This document shows positions 21,613 to 29,355 of a DNA stretch of 41,304 nt, piece by piece. The position numbers and the translations under genes were made by a program. The number at the start of each line of letters is the position of its first letter. Position 1 is the stretch's first letter. The stretch comes from Nocardia sp. CNY236 (GTDB taxonomy: Bacteria; Actinomycetota; Actinomycetes; Mycobacteriales; Mycobacteriaceae), in contig NZ_AXVD01000041.1 of the NCBI RefSeq assembly GCF_000482385.1, positions 1 to 41,304 on the forward strand, written 5' to 3'. The notes beneath the pieces were generated by a model. It made no database searches. It saw only the letters and a program-made list of their open reading frames with translations, and was not told the DNA's origin.

Positions 21613-22694
21613 CCCACGGCGACGCCGGATTCGGGATGGGCCATACCGATGCGTCCTCCAGTGCCGACCTGCCCGAAGGCTCCGTTGCCCAGCAACTGGG
21701 CAGGCCGAGTGAGTTCGTATCCGTGGGCGAAGTAGTTGCCCCGCGGCATCACGTCCAGCGGCGCAGGATGGCCGAGGCCCTCGGTCTGTGGTTGCCGGGC
21801 CCGCTCGACCGACTCCGGGGTGAGCAACCGGATGCCGTCGATCTCACCGATCGTTGCCGCGAACATCCGCGCCACAGAACGAGCGTTCCCGATCCCGTTG
21901 CCGGACGGCACCTCCGCGAAGTGCCCGGCTCGAGTATTGAGTAGCGCAAGCCCCTCGTCCCTGGCCGCGACCGTCGCGAGGGTTGCGCGAACCAACCGTG
22001 CGTCGACATCGACGCCCATGCGGTTCAACATCGCTTCCACGTCGGCTGCCCCGGGCAGTTGACGCCGCACGAACTGCGGAACGACACGGTACTCCTGCGC
22101 TTCCGGCAGTCCGATCCACAGACTCAAACCGAGCGGCTCGGCGATCTCGGCGGCAAGGAACTCACCGACACTTCTACCGGAGACCCGGCGGATCAGCTCA
22201 CCAGCCAGGTAGCCCCACGTGAGAGAGTGATAGTAGAAGGCGGTTCCCGGCTCCCACAAGGGTTGCATCGACTCCAGCGCGGACACGCACGCCGTCCAGT
22301 TCGTCAATTCCCGAGCCCCGATCCCGGATTCGACATCGAAGCTCGACAGGCCACTGCGATGCGATAGCACGTCGCCGACCGTCACATCGGCCTTGCCCGC
22401 AGTGGCGAATTCCGGCCAATACTCCCGGACCGGCGCGTCCAGATCGAGCAGATCCCGATCGACAAGGATGTGCACGCAGGTTGCTGTCATCCCCTTCGAC
22501 ACCGACATGAGCAGTGTCAGTGATTCAGCGCCCCACGTCTTCCCGGATTCCGGATCCTGCCCCGTCCACAGATCCACCACGACGCGACCTTGGCGATAGA
22601 CGCAGAGTTGCGAAGCTCCCTCATCATCGTCGTGCGCGCGTGCAAAACCATCTCGCACCGCCTCGAATCCACGCTCGACAAACCCCTCGATCAA
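21519..22694 (-). CDS. Beta-lactamase-like serine hydrolase (class C / family VIII esterase type)
   Basis: A 391-residue protein of the beta-lactamase (PF00144) fold. The SxxK motif is SVSK at residues 64-67, the tyrosine motif is the YHS in FYYHSLTWGYLAGE, and the third box lies near the C-terminus in GQVGTGGRIGMAHPESGVAVGY. There is no signal peptide, so the enzyme should be cytoplasmic; LipE/EstB-type esterases of actinobacteria look like this. Start TTG 22694 is chosen because AGGAGG lies 9 bases upstream; upstream sequence lacks family features. A degraded fragment of a paralogue lies at 18330-18437. True beta-lactamase activity is unlikely. Confidence 0.9.
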   Translation of the reverse strand: MIEGFVERGFEAVRDGFARAHDDDEGASQLCVYRQGRVVVDLWTGQDPESGKTWGAESLTLLMSVSKGMTATCVHILVDRDLLDLDAPVREYWPEFATAGKADVTVGDVLSHRSGLSSFDVESGIGARELTNWTACVSALESMQPLWEPGTAFYYHSLTWGYLAGELIRRVSGRSVGEFLAAEIAEPLGLSLWIGLPEAQEYRVVPQFVRRQLPGAADVEAMLNRMGVDVDARLVRATLATVAARDEGLALLNTRAGHFAEVPSGNGIGNARSVARMFAATIGEIDGIRLLTPESVERARQPQTEGLGHPAPLDVMPRGNYFAHGYELTRPAQLLGNGAFGQVGTGGRIGMAHPESGVAVGYTCTNMVGDDTGGPDPRWQPWSDALRTALS

Positions 22695-23491
22695 CGTCTC
22701 AAGCCTCCTCGACAAGATCCAGCGGGTAGACCGCTGGGGCGAAACCCCTTCGCACCCAAACAATATTCGAACGGGCTCCGGTCGATACCGTCGCCCGTCG
22801 CACTGTAGCCCGCCGCGAACGCCAACAAACAGGACGCCCGATTGTTCGGTTGCGAGAACCTACGAAGGCGGCTTCCGGCACGCCGGACCCACCTGGACCA
22901 AATCCCTTCCGGTCGCGGGCAGCCAGCCGTCACCCTACCCCGGTTCCTGGTGTGGAGTCGGTCCGCCTCGACCGGCATGACCCTGCCACCCACGTCGACG
23001 CCCTCGACGCAGTCGACCGTGTCTACCTCACTACCGCCCTTTGGGTGACTCCGACCCGGCGGCGGTCCTCAGCATCAGTGAAGGCAGCACCATCTGGACC
23101 GCTACCCGCAGCGGTCGTATCGGCTTCGTCGACGCTGCCGACATCGCGGCCGTCGCCGTCCGGCGCCAGGAGCGACGACCACGCTCCCAACACCAGGCCG
23201 CCGAGTTCGATGAATACACCGGCCAGTAGCCATGCCGGGGGAGTCGTAGACTGACTGTAGCGGCTCGTTTTCAGCCGGTTTCCACTCCGTACCACACCGC
23301 ATCCGCGGTTCGGGGCAATCGTCGCGCCGCACTACCGGTGAGGGAATTCCCGACGTGGGAGTCTTGCTTCGTTCGCGTCGGCTCGTACCGGCTCGGCCGG
23401 GTGGTGGAGGGCGCCGCTGTTTGTGCGGGCGGATGGCCGCTGTTCAACTCGACGTCAACTATTGGTCTCGCTCGAACGGTACGCATCCTTG
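22695..23491. other. Intergenic region with an NmrA-type pseudogene
   Basis: About 800 bp between divergent genes. Apart from the NmrA-like remnant listed separately, the frames are short and lack protein-like composition. The minus strand around 23130-23270 encodes a hydrophobic stretch (AWLLAGVFIELGGLVLGAW) that could be a scrap of a membrane protein. Confidence 0.45.
22950..23230 (+). pseudogene. NmrA-like NAD(P)-binding protein remnant
   Basis: Two pieces in different frames resemble an NmrA-type short-chain dehydrogenase. The first (about 22950-23038) encodes VRLDRHDPATHVDALDAVDRVYLTTA, the piece after the first nucleotide-binding turn. The second (about 23041-23165) encodes IWTATRSGRIGFVDAADIAAVAVR, which is normally well over 80 residues further on. 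The N-terminal G-x-x-G-x-x-G turn and the middle are missing. So this is a deleted and frameshifted gene. Confidence 0.6.
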
Positions 23492-25060
23492 GTGAGAAAT
23501 CGCCGTAGTACCCGAAGTGCACTCGCCACGGTCGCCGTGTGCGCGACCGCTGTCCTGTCCGCGTGCTCGTCGTCGAGTCCGGAGGCCGACTTCACCATCG
23601 CAGCGGATCGACCGCTGGTGCTCTCGTTGGATGAGCTGCTGGAAGCGACCGGTGGTAGCGCTGCGGTCGCAATATCCGACCCAGAACACGGCACGATCAC
23701 TCGCCGCACCGACGGTGCCGTGGTGTATACCCCGGCGGACGGGTACACCGGCTCCGACACCATCGCTGTGACCACCACTGATGCCGTCGCACTGTTCACC
23801 AGCGATATACCGCCACTGGGCGAGTTCGGCGGAGTGAGTCTGCAGGACAGCGGATACGGGTCGGCGTTCACACTGGTTCCCGGATCGACAGACGAGTTCT
23901 ACGGTCTCACCGATCGCGGGCCGAACGTGAAAGGCCAGAGCAAGGCAGAAAAGCTGACGCCGGTGCCGACATTCACGCCTGCCATCGCCAAATTCACATT
24001 GGACGGAACCAAGGCGGTGTTGGAGACCACCATCCCGTTGAAGAATCCGGCCGGCCAGCCGTTCAACGGGCTGGTCGATACCTCCGCCGTCACCGGTGAG
24101 ACCATGCGTGATCTCGACGGGAACGTCCTGCCGCCCACCGATCACGGCATCGACAGCGAAGGTCTGGTCGCCATGTCAGACGGCAGTTTCTGGGTATCCG
24201 ACGAGTACGGGCCGTTCATCGTGCACTTCGACGCCGAAGGCACCGAGTTGGAGCGCCTGGTGCCCGGGCGGGGCCTGCCCAAGGAGCTTGCGCTGCGCAC
24301 GCCGAACCAGGGGATGGAAGGACTGACCATCACCCCGGACGGCAACACTCTGGTCGGAATCATGCAAAGCGCGTTGAACATGCCAGGTATCGAGTCGGCG
24401 CGTGCGGTGCCGATGACTCGGATCGTCGCCGTGGATCTGACCACTCGGGAGGTCCAAGAGTTCGTGTATCCGCTGGAGGATCCGAAGCGAAAGCTCATGG
24501 TCTCCGAGATCACGGCATTGAGCGACACCACATTTGTCGTCATCGAGCGTGACGGCGACAAGGCGCCCGGGGCCACGAAGAAACTATGGACCATCGACCT
24601 CGCAAAGGCTACCGACATCGGCCCACAGGCGAAGATCGTCGGCGCGCAATACGATCCGGAGCTGGGCCTCCTGGTCGACGGTCGGCCGTTGGAACTGCTC
24701 GTCGGTGCCGTTCCCACCTCCGACGGTGTCGCCACGCTGCAGAAAGCCGGCATCACCCCTGTCGCCAAGGAGTCTCGACTCGACCTCAGCGGGCTGCTGG
24801 GTGATCTGAACGCCGACGGCGAATTCTTCGGCCACGACAAGATCGAAGGCATTGCCACTCCTGACGGCGGCAAGACCCTCTACATCGCCAACGACAGCGA
24901 TTTCGGAATCGACGCAGCCACCGGTGACCGACCACCGTTCGGACTGCAGGCGAAAATCCTGGCCAGCGGTGCGCAAGACGCGGGGGAGGTGCTCAAGGTC
25001 GACACCGCGAAACTGCCTGCCACGACACGGACGACAACGGTCACGGTCACGGTCGAGTAG
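23492..25060 (+). CDS. Lipoprotein with phytase-like esterase domain
   Basis: A 522-residue exported lipoprotein. The signal peptide (1-24) ends in the lipobox LSAC with Cys25. Residues about 30-110 form a cadherin/Big-like tandem domain (GTITRRTDGAVVYTPADGYTGSDTIAV), and about 115-500 match the 'esterase-like activity of phytase' family, with DRGPNVKG, GIDSEGLVAM, W-VSDEYGPFIVHF and NQGMEGLTITPDG motifs typical of a six-bladed propeller. GTG 23492 is chosen since it puts basic residues directly before the hydrophobic segment. The protein is anchored outside the membrane and probably hydrolyses phosphate or ester substrates; the exact substrate is unknown. Confidence 0.9.
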   Translation: MRNRRSTRSALATVAVCATAVLSACSSSSPEADFTIAADRPLVLSLDELLEATGGSAAVAISDPEHGTITRRTDGAVVYTPADGYTGSDTIAVTTTDAVALFTSDIPPLGEFGGVSLQDSGYGSAFTLVPGSTDEFYGLTDRGPNVKGQSKAEKLTPVPTFTPAIAKFTLDGTKAVLETTIPLKNPAGQPFNGLVDTSAVTGETMRDLDGNVLPPTDHGIDSEGLVAMSDGSFWVSDEYGPFIVHFDAEGTELERLVPGRGLPKELALRTPNQGMEGLTITPDGNTLVGIMQSALNMPGIESARAVPMTRIVAVDLTTREVQEFVYPLEDPKRKLMVSEITALSDTTFVVIERDGDKAPGATKKLWTIDLAKATDIGPQAKIVGAQYDPELGLLVDGRPLELLVGAVPTSDGVATLQKAGITPVAKESRLDLSGLLGDLNADGEFFGHDKIEGIATPDGGKTLYIANDSDFGIDAATGDRPPFGLQAKILASGAQDAGEVLKVDTAKLPATTRTTTVTVTVE

Positions 25061-25460
25061 GCGGGAGGTGAAGCCGGACCGCGCGCTGCGTCGGGCAGCA
25101 GGCAGGGAGCGTACGAAACTCGTCAACAGCAGTGTGCCGTTGCTCTCCCGTGCGATGCGACAGCCAGGTCAGCAGCGGTTCCGACAGAGCGCGCTGGCGC
25201 TGGTCGGCGATCGTATCGGCTTCCTCGAACAGTCCCTCGTCTTCGGGGACGGAAGTCATGCCGTTCTTCGTGATGTGAACGGGACGATAGTCGGATCTGT
25301 CGGCGATGACATCGGCAACCGCTTCGGCTTCACGCTGTTCGAGTACGCGCCCGGTGAAGAACGCGCGGAGCAGAGTTCGTTTGTCGGCCACGACCACTCG
25401 ATGATCGACCCGCCCCACCGCCGCCATCCGGCACCGGATCGCGCGGCGGGTGGAACTCAA
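25047..25460 (-). CDS. Hypothetical protein coupled to TetR gene
   Basis: A 137-residue frame starting TTG 25460 and overlapping the TetR stop by 4 bp (TTGA). The base composition by codon position (sampled over 25201-25260: third position about 75 per cent GC, first 65, second 30) is the pattern of a real gene on this strand, although plus-strand frames are also open. The middle is acidic and helical (EDEGLFEEADTIADQRQRA). I recognise no family. The C-terminus overlaps the end of the lipoprotein gene by 14 bp. It may be an intact small gene or the tail of a degraded larger one. Confidence 0.5.
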   Translation of the reverse strand: MSSTRRAIRCRMAAVGRVDHRVVVADKRTLLRAFFTGRVLEQREAEAVADVIADRSDYRPVHITKNGMTSVPEDEGLFEEADTIADQRQRALSEPLLTWLSHRTGEQRHTAVDEFRTLPACCPTQRAVRLHLPPTRP

Positions 25461-26089
25461 CTCGGGGCTGAGCCCGCGCTGAGTCCCGTGGCGATGAATA
25501 TGGTCAGGTTGTCGATCCCGGTCTCGGGATCGCCACGCCAGAACTGGATCATCGTCTCGGCGGTCGTCGCGACCATCGCGGCGGTGACCGCCGGCTCAGC
25601 GGGCAGCCTCGCGCCTTGGTCGGACAGCTCGGTGAGCCAGTCGATCCAGGGTTGCAACTGCTCGGAACGGAACGCTCGCATCCGTTGAGCGAAGGCTGGA
25701 TTGGCGAGCGTGGCCTGCTCGATCGCGGCGAAGACGTCGCGGTGAGCGGTATAGGTGTGCCAGAACACCGCGACGTGCATGCGGGTGGACTGATAGATGG
25801 ACTGCTCGTTCGCCGCCGTGGGCGATGGAGGGGTAGATCCGGCGATCTCGTCGGCGTCGGCGCCGATATCGACGGCGAGGGCAGCCAGGATCTCTTCCTT
25901 GCTGTCGAAATGGTTGTAGAAGGAGCCCGCGGCGCGTCCCGCTTCCATGGTGATATCGGTGATCTTCGTATTCAGATAGCCCTGACGTGCGAATACGGCG
26001 CGCGCCGCGGTCTTGAGATCAGCGGCGGTCCGGAGGGCTCGGAGCTGTCGCTTCGTGGGTCGGCTCGTCGGGATGTCGATGGGGATCAC
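25457..26089 (-). CDS. TetR-family regulator
   Basis: A 210-residue TetR protein: N-terminal HTH (about 15-65, containing AARAVFARQGYLNTKITDI and AAGSFYNHFDSKEEIL) and a helical ligand-binding domain of the TetR_C type. GTG 26089 is the only sensible start in frame; AAGGAG sits immediately before it, unusually close. It is divergent from the MDR oxidoreductase gene, with a perfect 12-bp palindrome between them, so it probably controls that gene and itself. Its ligand is unknown. Confidence 0.92.
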   Translation of the reverse strand: MIPIDIPTSRPTKRQLRALRTAADLKTAARAVFARQGYLNTKITDITMEAGRAAGSFYNHFDSKEEILAALAVDIGADADEIAGSTPPSPTAANEQSIYQSTRMHVAVFWHTYTAHRDVFAAIEQATLANPAFAQRMRAFRSEQLQPWIDWLTELSDQGARLPAEPAVTAAMVATTAETMIQFWRGDPETGIDNLTIFIATGLSAGSAPS

Positions 26090-26112
26090 TCCTTGACAGT
26101 ATTCCGCAGGAG

Positions 26113-26124
26113 CCTACTAGTAGG
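26113..26124. promoter_or_regulatory. Palindrome, likely TetR operator
   Basis: CCTACTAGTAGG is a perfect 12-bp palindrome in the 78-bp region between the divergent TetR and oxidoreductase genes. A second, looser inverted repeat (TGAAT-N4-ATTCA) lies at 26138-26151. Either could be the operator; the first is the better candidate by symmetry. Confidence 0.5.
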
Positions 26125-26167
26125 AATCAAAGTTCACTGAATCGATATTCACCGAAATGAGAGTCCG

Positions 26168-27199
26168 ATGAAAGCTGCGGTACTGCATCGGTACGGGGCA
26201 CCGGAGTTCGGGGATTTCGTCGTTCCCGAATTGGACGCGTGCCCCGACGGCGTGCTGGTCGAGGTACATTCGGCCACCATCAACGTGATCGACCGGGCCG
26301 TCGCTGCAGGCAAGCACTACCTCAGCCCGAAGACCTTCCCGGTGGTCACAGGCATCGAAGGGGCTGGCGTCACGACTGACAACCGGCGTGTCTACTTCGG
26401 GCGCCCGATCAGCCCGTTCGGCGCGATGGCCGAGTGCACACTGGTCCCCGCAGGATTCGCGTTGCCGATCCCGGGCGGTGTGGACTTCCCGATGGCCGCC
26501 ACCCTCGGCAACAGCGGCATGGCGGCACTGATGCCGCTCACCGATGCCGCGCAACTACGGCCCGGCGACAGCGTGGTGCTGCTCGGCGGCAGCGGCGTTG
26601 TCGGCAGACTGGCGATTCAGGCGGCCCGGATGCTCGGCGCCCGCAGCGTCACCGTGGTCGGCAGGAACAAAGCGGCCCTGGCGGCCACCGTGCCACTCGG
26701 CGCGTCGGCCACGGTGTCGACCGAAGGGCTCGAGGGCGAGCGGCTCACGGCAACGATTCGTGAGGCGTCCGGCGGTGTGGACGTAATCGTGGACTACGCC
26801 TGGGGTGAGTCCGCGGTGGCCGCCCTCGCCGCAGGTAGTCCCGGTGTGCGTCTGGTGCAGGTGGGCGAGAGTGCGGGTGCGACGGCGGCACTGCCCGCTC
26901 AGCTGCTGCGGTCCGTCGGCGCGTCCGTTACAGGATTCATGCCGGTGCACCACGGGCCGGAAGCGATGATGCGCGCTTACCGGCAGTTGGTCGTGTGGGC
27001 CGATCGGGGAGACCTGACCGTCGACTACGAACTTGTTCCCCTGGCCGATGTGGCGGCTGCCTGGGAGCGGTCGGCCGCAGCACGGCACAAGCTGGTGCTC
27101 GTACCCACCGACTACCGGGCGAGCACGGGGGCCGAGCGTCGTCGAGCAATTCCATACTTCCGCCGCAGCACATCGCGGCAGCCAATACGCTGGAGATGA
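26168..27199 (+). CDS. Quinone-oxidoreductase-like MDR protein with aberrant C-terminus
   Basis: A 343-residue zinc-free medium-chain dehydrogenase/reductase. The N-terminal GroES-like domain begins MKAAVLHRYGAPEFGD; the NADPH-binding Rossmann motif LLGGSGVVGRLAIQAA lies near residue 139; the typical C-terminal LADVAAAWERSAAARHKLVLVP is reached at about residue 320. The final 25 residues (ASTGAERRRAIPYF...) are Arg-rich and come from reading, in another frame, into the truncated MFS gene, so the original stop was probably lost in a deletion. The enzyme core is complete and probably active; it is likely regulated by the divergent TetR. Confidence 0.88.
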   Translation: MKAAVLHRYGAPEFGDFVVPELDACPDGVLVEVHSATINVIDRAVAAGKHYLSPKTFPVVTGIEGAGVTTDNRRVYFGRPISPFGAMAECTLVPAGFALPIPGGVDFPMAATLGNSGMAALMPLTDAAQLRPGDSVVLLGGSGVVGRLAIQAARMLGARSVTVVGRNKAALAATVPLGASATVSTEGLEGERLTATIREASGGVDVIVDYAWGESAVAALAAGSPGVRLVQVGESAGATAALPAQLLRSVGASVTGFMPVHHGPEAMMRAYRQLVVWADRGDLTVDYELVPLADVAAAWERSAAARHKLVLVPTDYRASTGAERRRAIPYFRRSTSRQPIRWR

Positions 27200-28074
27200 G
27201 CGCTATCCAGATCGGCGGAATCACCGGCAGCCTACTGGCCGGTGTGCTGATCCAACTCGGCGGTCCCGCACTGGCATATCTATTGGACTCGTGTGCGATG
27301 TTGGTCGCGGTGTGGGCTGCGTACCGTTTGCCGCAACTGCCACCGAGTGGTCGGGTGACCAGCTCCGGTGTGCGGGAGATCTGGTTCGGCTTGGTATATC
27401 TCTCGTCCCAGCGGCTGATCACGGCAATGTTCGTGATAGATATGGTCGCGATGGTGGCTGGTCTTCCACGTGCGCTGTTCCCAGCGATGGCGGAGAAGAA
27501 TTTCGCGGCGGGCAGCGATGACGGAGAGATGATCGTCGGCGTGCTGTTCGCGGCGATGGCGATCGGCTCGTTGCTCGGCGGCGTGTTCTCCGGTTGGGTG
27601 CCGAGGGTTCGCAGACATGGTGTGGCTGTAGTCGTCGGTGTTCTGATCTGGGGCTCGGGCATCATCGGGTTCGGGCTGAGCGCCCTGCTCGACAGCGGCG
27701 GCCTGATCCTCGCGATCTTCTTCCTCTCCCTCGCCGGTGTGGGCGACCTGATCTCGGTTGTCTTCCGTTCCACCATGATTCAGCAGATCGCCACCGACGA
27801 TGTGCGTGGTCGCCTGCAGGGCGTATTCAATATCGCGGTTGCGGGTGGCCAACGCCTCGGCGACTTCTCGCACGGTATTACCGCCGCCCTCGTCGGCACC
27901 ACCGTCGCTGTCTCTGGTGGCGGTGCCTTGGTCGTTTTCGCGGCAATCCTGATCGCGCTGTTCGTTCCGATCACTGTCCGCTATCGATTCGATCCCACAT
28001 ACGTGGCGTCGGATGCCCCGGATGGGGAGACCGAGGTCGTCGTCGAGACAGCTGTCCCGGTCAAGGAGCCGTGA
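27130..28074 (+). pseudogene. MFS transporter lacking its N-terminal part (EntS-like)
   Basis: The frame reads SNSILPPQHIAAANTLEMSAIQ at its left edge, which corresponds to the middle of an EntS/MDR-type MFS transporter (the 'lvPpeqlaaANal' region near residue 130), and then continues without interruption through about eight hydrophobic segments to the stop at 28074. The first four transmembrane helices are missing, and the left end lies inside the 3' end of the oxidoreductase gene. An ATG at 27196 could still start a 292-residue half protein, but a working 12-helix transporter is not possible. The best reading is a deletion that joined two genes. Confidence 0.75.
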
Positions 28075-28097
28075 ACCCTTTCGCTCGGCCTCATTCG

Positions 28098-28796
28098 CTA
28101 CCGCGCAGTGATCGGTCCGCTCGTCAGCTGGTCGAGTCGCACCTGTAGTCCGTCCAGGACGCGATCGAGTGCGTACAGGCAGTAGTTCTTCCACGTGGCA
28201 TCGCGTTCGGTGTCGTTAGTGAACTGCTCGACCAGTTGCTGCATCTGCCGGGCACCCGGCGCGTCCGACGGATCCGAATCGAGCACGGTGAGCAACCCGG
28301 ACAATCCGAGGTCGGCTCCGGCGACCTGCTGGTCACCGAGTGCGATCAGGCCGAGACAGGTGTTGAAGGCCACCGAATACGCAGCGGCAGATTCCTCACC
28401 CCAGCCGGCTTCGAGCATCAGTGTGACGCCCACGTCCACTGTAGGCAACAGCGCTTCGGTCTGTGGGCCGTTGCGCAACAACCATGTGGCGACACCCGGA
28501 TACCGGAACAGGTGAGAGATCATCGACGACAGCACGCCATATAGCAGTCGTCGCCAATTCGTGGTGTCCAGCTGTATATCCATCTCGGCGTAGACTCGGT
28601 CGACTACCGCGGCGCACACCGCATCTCGGTCGCCGACATGGTGGTAGATCACCGACAACGAGGTGTCGAGACGTGCGGCGAGGTCGCGCATACTCCACCC
28701 GTCGAGACCACGCTCCGCGGTGAGTGCCTGCGCGGCGTCGATGATCAATTCACGCGAGAGCCCGGTCCGATAGGCCCGCCTGGAACTTGGGGACAT
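28098..28796 (-). CDS. TetR-family regulator
   Basis: A 232-residue TetR protein. HTH at about 14-62 (IIDAAQALTAERGLDGWSMRDLAARLDTSLSVIYHHVGDRDAV) and a C-terminal ligand domain of the TetR_C (tetracycline-repressor-like) type. The ATG at 28796 has no Shine-Dalgarno but a TAGGGT -10 ends 6 bases upstream, so it should be leaderless. It converges on the truncated MFS gene, which may have been its target. Confidence 0.92.
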   Translation of the reverse strand: MSPSSRRAYRTGLSRELIIDAAQALTAERGLDGWSMRDLAARLDTSLSVIYHHVGDRDAVCAAVVDRVYAEMDIQLDTTNWRRLLYGVLSSMISHLFRYPGVATWLLRNGPQTEALLPTVDVGVTLMLEAGWGEESAAAYSVAFNTCLGLIALGDQQVAGADLGLSGLLTVLDSDPSDAPGARQMQQLVEQFTNDTERDATWKNYCLYALDRVLDGLQVRLDQLTSGPITAR

Positions 28797-28802
28797 CGCT
28801 CG

Positions 28803-28808
28803 ACCCTA
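28803..28808 (-). promoter_or_regulatory. -10 element of TetR gene (leaderless)
   Basis: TAGGGT on the minus strand, 6 bases before the ATG at 28796; no ribosome site between. Same layout as the promoter at 18784. Confidence 0.6.
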
Positions 28809-29355
28809 ATTGCCACAGCGGTCGCCGAACAATTGGGGCTGAACTGGTGAACGTTGGCCGGAGGGGTCACATCAACCTCGGCTCGGACCTTGGTGAGTGG
28901 CAACAGGGCTGGGACATTCTCCGCTCGTATTTCGCGTAGTGCGCACATCCTGATACACGGATCGAACATGGAGAAACGCGAGACAGGACAGCCGCTGATG
29001 GCCCTCGACCTTCGACGGCTTCGATCACACTCGGTACAAGGACGAAGTCATCGACCGCTGGCTTTGATCAATACGTTGTAGGCGTTGGCGCGCCGCCAAC
29101 GGAATTCGCCACAGGTGCTTTGTCAGAAGCTTCTGTGTAGCTTCAACATATCGCATTGGCGTGGCGCCGATGGTTTTGAACTGAGCTCAATCACCGGTTG
29201 TTCTGGAGTGCGCGTCCTCGCCCCGGTGCACCGCCGAAAGCTTTGCAAGGCACGTGTGCCGTTGCTCAGGAGTACGAGCTCCGGCAGTGGGTATCCAACG
29301 GCTGCAATCACCTGACGGTTCCACCCCAAGCAGTTCGGAGGCGTATTCACGTGTT
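28809..29355. other. Intergenic region with TipA-like scrap
   Basis: About 550 bp with no intact gene. Apart from the short TipA-like scrap at 29011-29061 I see no recognisable frame, terminator or repeat. Confidence 0.4.
29011..29061 (+). pseudogene. Scrap of a TipA-like MerR regulator
   Basis: Encodes FDGFDHTRYKDEVIDRW, which matches the start of the TipAS ligand-binding domain (FDGFD-x-x-x-Y-x-x-E-V-x-x-RWG), but a stop codon follows two codons later and no MerR helix-turn-helix lies upstream. About 17 codons remain, so the call rests on a short motif. Confidence 0.45.

Noticed and set aside
23023..23295. Minus-strand frame with a hydrophobic stretch (possible membrane protein)
   Set aside because: Only one short hydrophobic segment, overlapping the clearer NmrA remnant on the other strand; mentioned only as a possible scrap.
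24852..25688. 278-codon plus-strand frame overlapping the end of the lipoprotein gene and the TetR gene
   Set aside because: It covers the 3' parts of two genes in other frames, and codon-position GC favours the minus strand over 25047-25460.
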